From NCBI GenBank assembly GCA_963708855.1, contig CAVPUM010000003.1, positions 1-64,000 of the forward strand: 64,000 bases of DNA, given 5' to 3'. Of the stretch, positions 1-10,042 are shown one piece after another. Source of the DNA: CAIWHR01 sp963708855 (GTDB taxonomy: Bacteria > Pseudomonadota > Gammaproteobacteria > Burkholderiales > Casimicrobiaceae). Position 1 is the first letter of the stretch. Every line of letters starts with the position of its first letter. The notes under the pieces were generated by a model that was not told where the DNA came from, did not search any database, and saw nothing but the letters and a program-made list of their open reading frames with translations. Made by a program: the position numbers and the translations under genes.

Positions 1-873
1 CGTCTACACGCACGCGTTCTTCAAGGCCTGCCTGTTCCTCGGCGCCGGCAGCGTGATCCACGCGCTTTCCGGCGAGCAGGACATCCGGATGGGCGGGCTC
101 GCGAAGAGGATCCCGGTCACGTTCTGGACGTTCGCGATCGCGACCGTCGCGATCGCCGGCATTCCGCCGCTCGCCGGGTTCTGGTCGAAGGACGAGATCC
201 TGTGGTTCACGTTCGCGAGCTCGGCCGGCGGGACGCCGGTGCTGTGGGCGGTCATGGCCGCCACCGCGCTGATGACCGCGTTCTACATGTTTCGCCTCCT
301 CTGGCTCGTGTTCCTCACGCCGTCGCGGATGGAAGCCAAGGTCGCGCACCACGTCCACGAGTCGCCGCTGTCGATGACCGGCGTGCTGATGGTCCTGGCG
401 GTGCTGTCGGCGGTCGGCGGCTTCATCGAGGTGCCGCACTTCCTCGAGCCGCTGCTGCCGCTGCCGCAGACGCCGGAGGCGCTGCATCACTTCGAGATGC
501 CGCTGCTGATCTTGTCGGTCGGCATCGCCGTCGCGGGCCTCGCCGGGGCGTCGTTCGTCTACGGTCGAGGCACCGAGCGCCGAGCCGACTCGCGGCGCGC
601 TTCGCGGCGCTCCACCGCCCGCTCGCCAACAAGTACTTCGTCGACGAGATTTACGAGCGCTTCTCGGCCGGCCGCTGGCGTGGCTCTCGGACCGGGTGTT
701 CCTCGATTTCGGCGACCGCGTGCTGCTCGACGGGTCGCTGAACGGCCTCGCGCGCCTTGCCCAGCGCACGGCCGGCGTGCTCTCGCGCGTGCAGACCGGC
801 AACCTGCACCTTTACGCCCTCTTCGTGCTCGCCGCGCACCGTCGTGCTGGCGTGGAGCTTCCGCCATGGCTGA
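1..873 (+). CDS. nuoL: NADH-quinone oxidoreductase subunit L, C-terminal part
   Basis: This is the C-terminal part of the large antiporter-like membrane subunit of complex I, which takes part in proton pumping driven by NADH:quinone oxidoreduction. The start lies outside the window. Visible are family-typical stretches such as IAGIPPLAGFWSKDEIL, hydrophobic helices, then LHRPLANKYFVDEIYERF and a final helix ending WSFRHG just before the stop at 871-873. The reading frame changes near 580, 680 and 830; the three pieces join into one ordinary NuoL end, so indel errors are more likely than a real pseudogene. It overlaps nuoM by 8 bases (866-873), as usual in nuo operons. Confidence 0.9.
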
Positions 874-2400
874 CGCGGATCTCCTCAGCCTCGTCCTGTT
901 CCTTCCGCTGGCCGGGATCGCGCTGCTCGTCGCGGTGCCCGCCGGGCAGGAACGGCAGATGCGCGGCCTGTCGTTCTGGGTGATGGTCGTCCAGTTCGTG
1001 CTGACGGCCTGGCTCTACGTCCAGTTCGACGCCAAGGTCGGCGGCCTGCAGTTCGAGACGCGGCTGCCGTGGATTGCCGACTGGGGCGTCTATTACCAGA
1101 TCGGCCTCGACGGCTACAACGTCCTGCTGGTGCTGCTGACCGCGTTCTCGGCCCGCTGGTCGCGGGCGCGTTCACCGCGGTGACGAAGGACGTCAAGCTG
1201 TTCTATTCGATGGTGTTCCTGATCCAGTTCGCGATGCTGGGCGCGTTCGTCGCGCAGGACCTGTTCCTGTTCTATCTGTTCTGGGAAACGATGCATGATC
1301 CCGATGTTCCTCATCATCGGCATCTGGGGCGGTGAGCGGCGGCTCTACGCGACGTACAAGTTCGTCCTCTACACGGCGTTCGGCAGCATCCTGATGCTGG
1401 CGGCGGTGATCTATCTCGTCTATTCGCTGAAGACGACGACGGGCGTCACCTCGTTCGCGTTCGCCGACCTGTACCGGGCGCAGCTGTCGCTGCCCGTCCA
1501 GACGCTGCTGCTCGCGGCGTTCGGCCTGTCGTTCGCGATCAAGGTGCCGATCGTGCCGCTGCACACGTGGCTGCCGGACGCGCACGTCGAGGCACCGACC
1601 GCGGGCTCGGTGATCCTGGCGGGCGTGCTGCTGAAGATGGGAACGTACGGCTTCATGAAGCTGGGCTTCCCGCTCTTTCCCGACGCGACGCGCGCGTTCA
1701 CGCCGCTCATCATGACGCTCGCCGTCGTCTCCATCGTCTACGGCGCGTGTCTCGCGCTGGTGCAGAACGACATCAAGAAGATCATCGCCTACTCGTCGAT
1801 CAGCCACCTGGGCTACGTGATGCTCGGGCTCGCGAGCCTCGACCTCCTCGGCATCCAGGGCGCGGTGATCCAGATGGTGAGCCACGGCCTGACCGCGGCC
1901 GGGCTGTTCCTGATCGTCGGGATGATCTACGAACGCTGCCACTCGCGCGATCTCGCGGCGTATGGCGGCATCGCCAGGCTGTTGCCGGTGTATTCGCTGT
2001 TTTTCATGCTGCTGACGCTGGCCTCGATCGGGCTGCCGACGACCTCCGGCTTCACCGGCGAATTCCTCGTACTGCTGGGAGCGTTCACCTCGTCGTGGCC
2101 GCAGTACCAGCAGGGCAATTCGCTGCCGCTGGTGCTCGCCGTCATCGCGGTATCCGGCGTTGTCCTCGGCGCACTGTACATGCTGCGTCTCGCGCAGCAT
2201 TTCCTGTTCGGCGCGGTCAAGGCGCCGCACATGCCGATCAAGGACCTCGACCGGCGCGAAAAGTGATCCTGGCGGCGATCGTCGTCGCGGTGTTCGCGCT
2301 CGGGCTCTTCCCCAACGAGCCGATGGGCAAGACCGAGCTCGCGGCGATGCAGTTCCAGCAGCTGGTGACCACACCACGATTGCCCGGGAGCAAGCCATGA
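866..2400 (+). CDS. nuoM: NADH-quinone oxidoreductase subunit M
   Basis: Antiporter-like membrane subunit of complex I. The start ATG overlaps the end of nuoL. The protein is a polytopic membrane protein with the family stretch PIVPLHTWLPDAHVEAPTAG (about residues 230-250) and the lysine-bearing segment NDIKKIIAYSSISHLGYVML. The frame breaks near 1148, 1293 and 2266. At the first break the expected TTCCTCGGC reads TTCTCGGC, i.e. one C lost from a CC run, which points to a sequencing indel. The C-terminus GLFPNEPMGKTEL lies in the frame after the last break and stops at 2400. Length and order nuoL-nuoM-nuoN are normal for the family. Confidence 0.92.
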
Positions 2401-2437
2401 GCGCGACAGCGCCAGCCGCAAGCGTGAGGGCAAGGAA

Positions 2438-3825
2438 ATGAGCTGGCAAACCATTGTGACGGCGATGCTGCCGGAACATCTGCTCCTCGTCGGCATCGTG
2501 CTGCTGCTGGTGCTGGAGATCGCATCGGACAGGCCGCGCGGCGCGCTCGGGCTGTCGCTCGTGGTCGTGGCCGGAGCGACCGCGGCGGCGGCCTGGCTGC
2601 ATTTCACCGGCTACGCGGGCCGGCGCCGTTCCCGGGGCACTTCTCGATCGACGCCTCGAGCGCGCTGGCGAAGGCCGTGGTGCTGGCGCTCGCGGTGCCC
2701 GTGCTGCTGCTCGCCCGCGACGACTTCCCGGAGGGCCCCTTCTACCCGTTGTTCCTGTCGTCGCTGTACGGCTTCTGCCTGATGCTGTCCTCCGACAGCT
2801 TCCTCACGCTCTTCCTCGGGCTCGAGCTGATGTCGCTGCCTGTCTACGTGCTGGTGCTGCTCGCGTTCGGGCGGCCGGAGAGCCCCGAGGCGGCGTTGAA
2901 ATACCTGGTGCTGGGCGGCACCGCGAGCGCGATGTTCCTGATGGGGGTTTCGCTGCTCTACGGCGGCAGCGCCACACTGGCGCTTTCCTCCTTCGCCAAA
3001 GCGCTCGGCTCGCACGACGCGATGGCGATCGCGGGCATCGTGCTCGTCGTCATCGCCTTCTTCCTCAAGGCGGCGATCGTCCCCTTCCACGCGTGGGCGC
3101 CCGACGCCTACGAAGGCGCGAGCCTTCCGGTGACCACGTACATGGCCACCATCATCAAGGCCGGCGTGCTGCTTGCCGCGCTCCGCCTCTTCGGCGTGAC
3201 GCCGGTAGCCGGCCCGATGGTCGACCTCATCGCGATCCTGCCGCTGGTGTCGATCGTCTGGGGCAACCTCACGGCGATGCGGCAGACGAGCTTCCGCCGG
3301 ATGATCGCGTATTCGTCGATCGCCCACGCCGGTTACCTGTTCTACGCGTTCCTGGGCGATGGTCCCGGCCGACTCCAGGCCGTCGTCTTCTATCTCCTCG
3401 CGTACGGGCTGCTGAACGTCCTTGCGTTCGCCTCGATCCCGCCCAACGACGACGACGCGACGCGCGATCGCCTCGACACGCTGCGCGGCCTGTTCCATCG
3501 CGATCCCTACGCCGCGGTGATGATCGGCATCGCGATGCTGTCGCTGGCCGGGATTCCGCCGTTCCCCGGATTCGTCGCCAAATTCCTGATCTTCAAGAAC
3601 GTGATCGCCGCCGGGTACACGACCTACGCGGTGCTCGGTCTCGTCGGCAGCTACCTCGGCATCTACTTCTACCTGCGCGTGATCCAGTTGATGTTCATGA
3701 CCCCGGAGGCCGCGGTCGCCACGCGCGTGGCACCCGGTCGAGCGGCGCTCGCCGCCAGCGTCATCTGCCTCGTCCCGACGATCCTCATCGCCGTCTTCCC
3801 GGGCTGGGTCTTCGGGCGGTTCTGA
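2438..3825 (+). CDS. nuoN: NADH-quinone oxidoreductase subunit N
   Basis: Third antiporter-like membrane subunit of complex I and usually the last gene of the nuo operon, as here. It starts 37 bases after nuoM with MSWQTIVTAMLPEHLLL. Conserved parts are GLELMSLPVYVLV, LKAAIVPFHAWAPDAYEGA (the discontinuous helix with its lysine) and MIAYSSIAHAGYLFY. One frame break near 2620 separates the first 60 residues from the rest; both halves match the family without a gap, so this is probably a base-call indel. Stop at 3825, about 462 residues, normal length. Confidence 0.92.
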
Positions 3826-3862
3826 CGCGAGACGTTCCGGCGCGGCGCCGGACCCGCAGGCG

Positions 3863-4264
3863 CTAGGGTTTCCAGAGCCTCGTCACGCGAGCGCGGCGGA
3901 TGGCTGCGTCGCGGGTCGCGAGCGGCAGCGCGTGGGCGCGTGCCGTGGCGACGATGAGCCGGTCGGCCGGATCGCCGTGGAAGCCCGGTGGCAACCCGTC
4001 AAGCGCGAGCACGACGTCGCGATCGAGCGGGAGCACCACGACCATCCGGTCGTCCGTGGCGCGCATGAGCCATTCCGCGAACGGCATTGGCAGCTCGAGT
4101 CGGCCCTTCGCATGCAGGACCTGCGCCTCCCACGTGCTGATCGCCGGGATGGCGAGACCGCGCTCGTCGGCCGTCCTGTCGAGCGCGCTGCGTTCCCCGG
4201 CGGTAAGCGGCGATGCGGGTGTCAGCCACCAGACCCACATGTGCGTGTCGAGCAGCACCTTCAA
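3863..4264 (-). CDS. vapC: PIN-domain ribonuclease toxin (VapC family)
   Basis: Toxin of a type II toxin-antitoxin pair: a small Mg2+-dependent PIN-fold ribonuclease of 133 residues. The acidic residues expected for the active site are present: D6 in LLDTH, E46 in STWEAQ, D98/D101 in HGDPADRLI and D119 in ATRD. The start overlaps the end of the upstream antitoxin by 4 bases, the usual translationally coupled order antitoxin-toxin. The RNA target cannot be inferred. The pair sits downstream of nuoN on the opposite strand. Confidence 0.88.
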   Translation of the reverse strand: MKVLLDTHMWVWWLTPASPLTAGERSALDRTADERGLAIPAISTWEAQVLHAKGRLELPMPFAEWLMRATDDRMVVVLPLDRDVVLALDGLPPGFHGDPADRLIVATARAHALPLATRDAAIRRARVTRLWKP

Positions 4265-4527
4265 CGCAGTGCCTCGAAGTCCTCGTCGTGCAGAACGGAC
4301 TCACCCGGTTCGGCCAGCAGTCGCCCGCCGAGCGAGCGCAGCTGCTCCCACGGCTTGCCCGTCTCGCTCGCCGAGGCGGCGGACGATGGCGCCACGCGAG
4401 CCACGACCTTCCCGCGGCGGGTGATGGCGACCACCTGGCCGGTCTTCTCCACGCGGCGGATGATCTCGAGACAGCGTTGCTTGAATTCGGTGACCGAAAT
4501 GTCCATTTTGCGATTGTAGATGACCAT
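4261..4527 (-). CDS. Antitoxin of the Phd/YefM type
   Basis: Small antitoxin partner (88 residues) of the PIN toxin. The N-terminal part, from MDISVTEFKQRCLEIIRRV to GKVVARVAP, is the Phd/YefM DNA-binding fold; the C-terminal tail is acidic and flexible, as expected for the toxin-neutralising part. An alternative start at 4506 (MDISVTEF) would remove seven residues and fits the family alignment equally well. These antitoxins usually repress their own operon. No clear operator is visible in the 150 bases upstream. Confidence 0.82.
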   Translation of the reverse strand: MVIYNRKMDISVTEFKQRCLEIIRRVEKTGQVVAITRRGKVVARVAPSSAASASETGKPWEQLRSLGGRLLAEPGESVLHDEDFEALR

Positions 4528-4675
4528 TTCGTCGCAGGCAAGCCACGGCGGACCCTCCTGGCAGGCGCCACTCGTCGGCTTCGGGGAACGAGGTGGCCAG
4601 GCAGGTCGAGCTTTCGCCGCGGCGAACGCGTTTCCGATCCGACGTAGTGCGCGGAACTGCGGTCTCTGACCCCGC

Positions 4676-6401
4676 CTAATGCTCAGTCACCTCGGCAGGC
4701 AGCGGGAACCAGCGCAGCGTCTCGAAGTCCGCGTCGACGACGAGCGCCTCGGGCGCGATCGTCGGGGGCGCGGGGTCGGCGAGCAGGCGGCGGGCCTCCG
4801 CCAGGTAGCCGGCGAGCGCGGACTCCGGCGCGGTCCGCCGATGCGACGGCCAGGTCATTCCGCCGTCCGCGAACCGGACGTCGCGCAGGCTCAGCGGCGG
4901 CTCGGCCGTGCCGCCGGCGTGCCGCCACAGGCCGGTCGACGGCTCGAACCGGTAATGCGGAAGGAGCCGCCAGCCGTCGCTCGCGACGAGCTCCACCGCG
5001 CCCAGGATGAAGTCGAAGACCGTCTCGCTGATGAAGTAGTTGAAGTTCACGCGGACCCAGCCGGGCTTGATCCCCTCGCAGCCGCGCCCGATCTCCCGCT
5101 CGAACTCGCGGGAGCGCTCGAGGTCGATGCCGAGCAGCCGGTGGCCGTACGGTCCGGCGCACGAGCAGCCGCCCCGCGACTGGATCCCGAACAGGTCGTT
5201 CAGCAGCGCGACGACGTAGTTGTGGTGCAGGTAGCGTCGGCTCCCGTCCGGGCCGGGGTGGCGAACGACGAACGAGACGATCGACAGCCGGGGGAGCGAG
5301 TGGCTGCCGAGGATCTCGATGTTCGGATGACGGTCCCAGCGCGCGATCGCCCGCCGGATGAACGATTGCTCGCGCGCGCGGATCGCCTCTGCGCCCACGG
5401 CTTCCTTCAGCGCGAAGACGAGCCCGGCGCGGATCGACTCCACGATGGCCGGCGTGCCGCCTTCCTCGCGCTGCTCGATGTCGGCGAGATAGCGGTGCTC
5501 GGTCGGATTGACGTAGGCGACCGTGCCGCCGCCGGGCACCGAGGGGACGCGGTTGCGGAAAAGCTCCCGGCGCGCCACGAGCACGCCCGGCGTTCCCGGC
5601 CCGCCGATGAACTTGTGCGGCGAGATGAAGATCGCGTCCTTGTAGGCGAGCGGATCGGTCTCGCGCCCCTGCGGCGTCGCCGCGAACGGCCCCATCTCGA
5701 TCGCGACGTAAGGCGCCGCCGCCGCGAAATCCCAGAACGACAGCGCGCCGTGCCGGTGCAGCAGGATCGAGATCGAGCGGACGTCGCTGATGACCCCGGT
5801 GACGTTCGACGCCGCCGAGAAGGAGCCGATCTTCAGCGGCCGGGCCGCGTGGGCGACGAGCTCCGCCTCGAGGCGCGCGAGGTCGATCCGTCCGTCGTGG
5901 TCCTCCGGAATCACGACGACATCGGCCAGCGACTCGCGCCAGGGCAGCTCGTTGCTGTGGTGCTCGTAGGGGCCGATGAAGACGACCGGGCGCTCCCCGG
6001 CGGGGATCGCCGCCCGCAGGTCGTAGCGATCGTCGAGTCCCGCCGGGAGCCGGATCTCGAGACAGTCGATGAGCTTGGCGATGGCGCCGGTGGAGCCCGA
6101 GCCGGCGAACACGCACGACGTGGTCGGCCGCCGTGCCGCCCACCGCCTCGCGGATGATCCGGCGGGCATCCTCCCGGAAGCGGCTGGTCTGCAGCCCGGT
6201 GCCCGAGGACTCGGTGTGGGTGTTCGCGTAGAGCGGCAGCACCGCCTCGCGAATGAAATTCTCGATGAACGCGAGCGATCGGCCGGAGGCCGTGTAGTCG
6301 GCGTACGTGACGCGACGCAGCCCGAACGGGCCGGCCACCGCCTCGTCGTCGCCGATGACGTTGGCGCGGATGACCTCGATCAGGCTGTCGGTCTCGCTCA
6401 T
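4676..6401 (-). CDS. Aminotransferase class V-fold PLP enzyme (cysteine desulfurase-like)
   Basis: Large PLP-dependent enzyme of the class V aminotransferase fold, about 574 residues. The N-terminus contains RVTYADYTASGRSL and YANTHTESSGTG, typical of long cysteine desulfurase-like homologues. The PLP lysine is in ISPHKFIGGPGTPG, and a Cys-rich loop RGGCSCAGPYGHRLLG follows. A C-terminal extension of about 150 residues sets it apart from SufS/IscS. The frame changes near 6125 between TAADHVV and VFAGSGSTGAIAKL; the joined protein is complete. Substrate unknown; isolated from isc or suf genes, so a role in Fe-S assembly is not supported. Confidence 0.8.
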
Positions 6402-6417
6402 GTGCCCTCGCGCGACG

Positions 6418-7009
6418 TTATGGAGCCTTCTTGCCGCGTCCCGCGCCGGGCAGCAGCCGCGCGAGCTCGGGGCCGCCGATCACCCGGATCGCATGCTTGC
6501 CCGCAAAGACGCGCGCCTTGGCGGTGAGCTCGCCGGTGGCCACGTAGATGCACTCCTGCGCGTCATGCGCCTCCTTCGCGGCGTGGAGGTCCTGCAACGG
6601 CTCGACGCCCGTGCGCGCCGCCTTCCAGCGCTTGCAGCTGACGAGCGCGATGCGCCATTCCTTCCTGATCACGAAATCGGCGGCGCGCCGCGCTGACGGC
6701 GGTGACGTCGTACCCGTCCCGCCGGTAGGCTTCCTCGATGGCGCGGGAGAATTCGACCCAGGACATCGCGCGAACCGCGGCGAGCGTGCGTTCGATGCGC
6801 GCCGTCGACGGCGCCTGGAACTGCCTCCAGGCGGCGATGCAGCCGATCACGAAGAACGGCAGGCCCGTGACCGCGCCGAAGAGCCGGTACGGCTCGGGCA
6901 GCAGCGCGACCGCGACGGCGGTCAGCGCGGCGGCGATGGCGAAGCTGATCCACCACGACGAGCGCAGCAGGATCGCGAACAGCGAGTTTTCGTTCATCTG
7001 CCACTTCAT
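6418..7009 (-). CDS. Membrane-anchored Mrr-like restriction endonuclease-fold protein
   Basis: Two hydrophobic helices at residues 10-60 (around LRSSWWISFAIAAALTAVA and GLPFFVIGCIAAW) are followed by a nuclease-like domain. It begins with MSWVEFSRAIEEAYRRDGYDV and continues after a frame break near 6690 as FVIRKEWRIALVSCKRWKA, which resembles the D/E-x-K core of the Mrr_cat family. The family is known as a restriction-endonuclease-like fold; membrane-attached versions occur in betaproteobacteria and their role is not known. There is no methylase beside it. Fold assignment is moderately sure, function uncertain. Confidence 0.6.
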
Positions 7010-7199
7010 GCGCCACCCTCGGGACCGCGTCGGACACGTCGAGCCTCAAGTATAGAGGAGCCGGCGCGCGCGAACGGCGTGCGCCGGCGCCTCTCGTCGA
7101 CCGCTTATTTCGGAACGCGGCAACTTGCGGCGGTCCGGAAATCGATGCCGGACGGCAGGAGGCATGACGCGTGTCAGCGCGCACGAATGGTCACGCCTG

Positions 7200-7475
7200 T
7201 CATGTCGGTCCGCCATCGGCCCGTTGCAGGCCATAACTCAAGTTCCCGCGGCCAGCGACTGCCGATCGTCGCGAGCCGGGCACGCCGCCCGCATGCACGA
7301 CCTTGCCGTCGATGACCACGCCGGGCGTCGACATCACGCCGTAGCTCATGATGTCGCGCAGTTCCTCGACCTTCTGCAGATTGACGGCGACGCCCTTGGC
7401 CTGCGCCACCTGCTCGATCAGCGCGATGGTGGTGCGGCAGTTCGCGCAGCCGGTGCCGAGTACTTTGATGTCCAT
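7200..7475 (-). CDS. Small thioredoxin-like redox-active disulfide protein
   Basis: Small thioredoxin-fold protein of the MTH895/redox-active disulfide family. The CxxC motif is in LGTGCANCRTT at the N-terminus, and the cis-proline loop is MSTPGVVIDGKVVHAGG. The start ATG at 7475 is preceded by AGGAGA at good distance. The last 20 residues do not look like the family; a one-base shift near 7285 would give a stop at 7238 instead, so the C-terminus may be affected by an indel. It follows the permease gene downstream on the same strand, an arrangement common near arsenic genes. Confidence 0.75.
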   Translation of the reverse strand: MDIKVLGTGCANCRTTIALIEQVAQAKGVAVNLQKVEELRDIMSYGVMSTPGVVIDGKVVHAGGVPGSRRSAVAGRGNLSYGLQRADGGPT

Positions 7476-7532
7476 GCAATGTCTCCTGGGAAAGATCGAC
7501 AAGGGAGGTTGGGTCTGCGTCGGGCGGCTCGA

Positions 7533-8582
7533 TCAGAGGACGGCGTTGAACACGAAGCCCACCAGCAGGATGCCGCTGGCGACCACGGCAATGAACGTGG
7601 CGATCAGCCGCATCTTCAGCACCTTGCGCAGGATCACCATTTCCGGAAGCGAGAGGGCGATCACGCTCATCATGAACGCGAGCACCGTGCCCAGCGCCGC
7701 GCCCTTGGCCAGCAGCGCCTGCACGATCGGGATCACGCCCGCCGCGTTGGTGTACATCGGCACGCCGATCAGCACGGCCAGCGGCACGGCCCACCAGACA
7801 TCCTTGCCCATGAAGCTGGCCATGAAATCTGCCGGCACGTAGCCGTGGATGCCGGCGCCGATGGCGATGCCCACCAGGATGTACGGCCAGACCTTGCCGA
7901 CGATCTCGCGCACCGAGGCGAAGCCGGCGTCGATGCGCTCGCCCAGCGTGAGCTTGGTCGTCGCCGTCGTGGCGGCGGTGTGCGGCATCGTCGCGCACCC
8001 AGTCTTCCAGATGCGCCTCCATCTTCAGCCGGCCGATGACCCAGCCGGCCACGATCGCCACCGACAGCCCCAGGCCGAGGTAGAGCAGGGCGACCTTCCA
8101 GCCGAACAGGCCGAACAGCAGCGTGAGCGCGACCTCGTTGACCATCGGCGCCGAGATCAGGAACGAGAAGGTCACGCCGAGCGGCACGCCGGCCTGCACG
8201 AAGCCGATGAACAGCGGCACCGCCGAGCAGGAGCAGAACGGGGTGACGATGCCGAGACTCGCCGCCATGACGTTGGCGGCGCCCTCGGTGCGCCCGGCCA
8301 GCAGGGCGCGGGTACGCTCCGGCGTGAAGTACGAATTGATCATCCCCATCACGAACACGATGCCGGTCAGCAGCAGCAGCACCTTGGGCGTGTCGTAGAG
8401 GAAGAACTGCAGGGCGCCGCCGCAGGTGGCTGTCCCGCTCGACGGCGAAGCGCGGCCACCAGCGCTTCGGCAGCCGGGCTCAGGGTCTGGTACAGGCCGA
8501 ACCACGCCGCGGCGGCCAGGAGCAGGAAGAGCAGTGGCTGCTGGTTGGGCCAGCGCTTCAACGGGGCAAGGATGGCGTTCAT
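7533..8582 (-). CDS. Permease of the DUF318/ArsP type
   Basis: Polytopic membrane permease, about 350 residues. It starts MNAILAPLKRWP, with several hydrophobic helices. The signature TPFCSCSAVPLFIGFVQAGV is the family motif containing adjacent cysteines, and SAPMVNEVALTLLFG follows. The second half repeats this type of unit (GVPMYTNAAGVIPI). Frame breaks near 8430 and 7985 divide it into three pieces that join into one family-like protein. Members of this family include putative organoarsenical exporters (ArsP); the small thioredoxin downstream and the arsenic operon about 1 kb away fit, but the substrate is inferred. Confidence 0.75.
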
Positions 8583-8832
8583 GCGATATGGCTGGCGGAT
8601 CGTCTGGATTCGGGCGCAGGAGGCGCCGTATATCACTGAAGACGAACGATCCGGCCAAAAGATGCAGAATCGGCGCCGAGAGCGTGCCTCCACCGGGGCA
8701 ACCGAGTCGCCCGGGCGCGCGCCGGGTCATCATCACGACCCGAGGCCGCCGAATGCCCCGGCCTTACAATTCGTCGGTCGCAGGCCGATAATTCGCCCTG
8801 GTCTCGAGCCTTGGTCCGGAGGAGTCGGCACG

Positions 8833-9507
8833 ATGTCTTCGCTGCAGGATCTCATCGCCAACAACCGGTCCTGGGCGGCGGCGATCGAGGCGCGTGACCC
8901 GGGATTCTTTGCGCGGCTGACGGCGCAGCAGGCGCCCCGCTACCTCTGGATCGGCTGCTCGGACAGCCGCGTGCCGGCGAACGAGATCGTCGGGCTCCTT
9001 CCCGGCGAATTGTTCGTCCATCGCAACGTCGCAAACGTCGTCGTCCACACGGACTTGAACTGCCTGTCCGTGATCCAGTTCGCGGTCGATGTGTTGCGCG
9101 TGCAGCACGTCATCGTCTGCGGCCACTACGGGTGTGGCGGCGTGCGGGCCGCCTGGTCCGCGGCACCGCTGGGGTTGATCGAGAACTGGCTCCGACACAT
9201 CCAGGACGTCGCCGGGAAGCACCCTGCCCTCTTCGACGGCCTCGGATCGGACGATGCGCGCGTCGACCGCCTCTGCGAGCTCAATGTCATCGAGCAGGTC
9301 GTCCACGTCTGCCGGACCACCGTCGTCCGGGACGCCTGGCAGCGCGGTCAACCCGTCGCGGTGCATGGGTGGATCTACGCGCTTGCCGATGGACTGGTAC
9401 GCGAGCTCGGCATTGCGGCCGACAGTCCGGCCGCCCTCGAAACTCAGTACAAGCGCGCGCTGGCGGCACTGCGGAGTCCTGATACTGCCGCAGGCCGTGG
9501 AAATTGA
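8833..9507 (+). CDS. can: Beta-class carbonic anhydrase
   Basis: Interconverts CO2 and bicarbonate in the cytoplasm. Zinc ligands of the beta class are all present: C42 and D44 in GCSDSR, H98 and C101 in VCGHYGCGG. The protein has 224 residues, normal for the Can group. The start is preceded by GGAGGAG. It faces away from the permease and runs convergently towards sigZ, ending 2 bases before it, so it is not in an operon with the arsenic genes. Confidence 0.95.
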   Translation: MSSLQDLIANNRSWAAAIEARDPGFFARLTAQQAPRYLWIGCSDSRVPANEIVGLLPGELFVHRNVANVVVHTDLNCLSVIQFAVDVLRVQHVIVCGHYGCGGVRAAWSAAPLGLIENWLRHIQDVAGKHPALFDGLGSDDARVDRLCELNVIEQVVHVCRTTVVRDAWQRGQPVAVHGWIYALADGLVRELGIAADSPAALETQYKRALAALRSPDTAAGRGN

Positions 9508-9508
9508 A

Positions 9509-10042
9509 TCAGCCGAGCGGCGGGCGCGGCACGAAGTCGCTAACCTGACCAGCGGCGTCGAGGCGCACCTGACAGGCCTGCGTGAGCTGTTCGCGCAGCC
9601 GCTTGCGGGCGCGCTGGACCCGGGACTTCGCTCCCGGCAGGCTCAACCCCTTGCGGCGCGCGTATTCGTCCTGCGGCAGGCCCTGGAGGTCGCACAGCGT
9701 GATGGCCTCTCGATCCTCGGGGCTCAATTCGGAGAGCACGCGCGGCAGGCAAGCGACCAGGCTGTCGACGGTCGCGACCTCCTCGGCTTCGTTGGCCAGG
9801 TCCGCGGGCAGCTCGATCATTTCACGCTTGAGGCGCAGCCGATCGGCCAGCGCATTGCGCGCCACCTCGAACAGCCATGCCCGGGCATTGCCGATGGCAC
9901 AGAAGCGCTCGCCCTGGCGCATGGCCTTGATGAACAGATCCTGCAGCATGTCCTCGGCATCGACCGCGTTGCCCAGGCGATACCGCAGCCAGCCGCGCAA
10001 CTCGGCCTCGTTCGCGTGCCAGGCGGTCATCAGGCAGTTCAT
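9509..10042 (-). CDS. sigZ: ECF RNA polymerase sigma factor, SigZ-like
   Basis: Sigma factor of the extracytoplasmic-function type, 177 residues. Region 2 is seen in DAEDMLQDLFIKAM and ARAWLFEVARNALADRLR; region 4 in LSPEDREAITLCDLQGLPQDEYARRKGLSLPGAKSR-like text, i.e. a typical helix-turn-helix. The first codons overlap the end of the arsenite exporter by 4 bases (10039-10042), so it is translationally coupled to it. No anti-sigma gene is adjacent. Possible roles are feedback on the arsenic operon or a stress response to arsenite; this is inference from position. Confidence 0.85.
   Translation of the reverse strand: MNCLMTAWHANEAELRGWLRYRLGNAVDAEDMLQDLFIKAMRQGERFCAIGNARAWLFEVARNALADRLRLKREMIELPADLANEAEEVATVDSLVACLPRVLSELSPEDREAITLCDLQGLPQDEYARRKGLSLPGAKSRVQRARKRLREQLTQACQVRLDAAGQVSDFVPRPPLG

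Noticed and set aside
1193..2602. 469-residue open frame antisense to nuoM
   Set aside because: Arg/Asp/His-rich low-complexity protein typical of the antisense frame of high-GC genes; the plus strand codes NuoM.
7010..7199. Possible gene between Mrr-like nuclease and thioredoxin genes
   Set aside because: Short frames only, no start with ribosome site and no family-like sequence.
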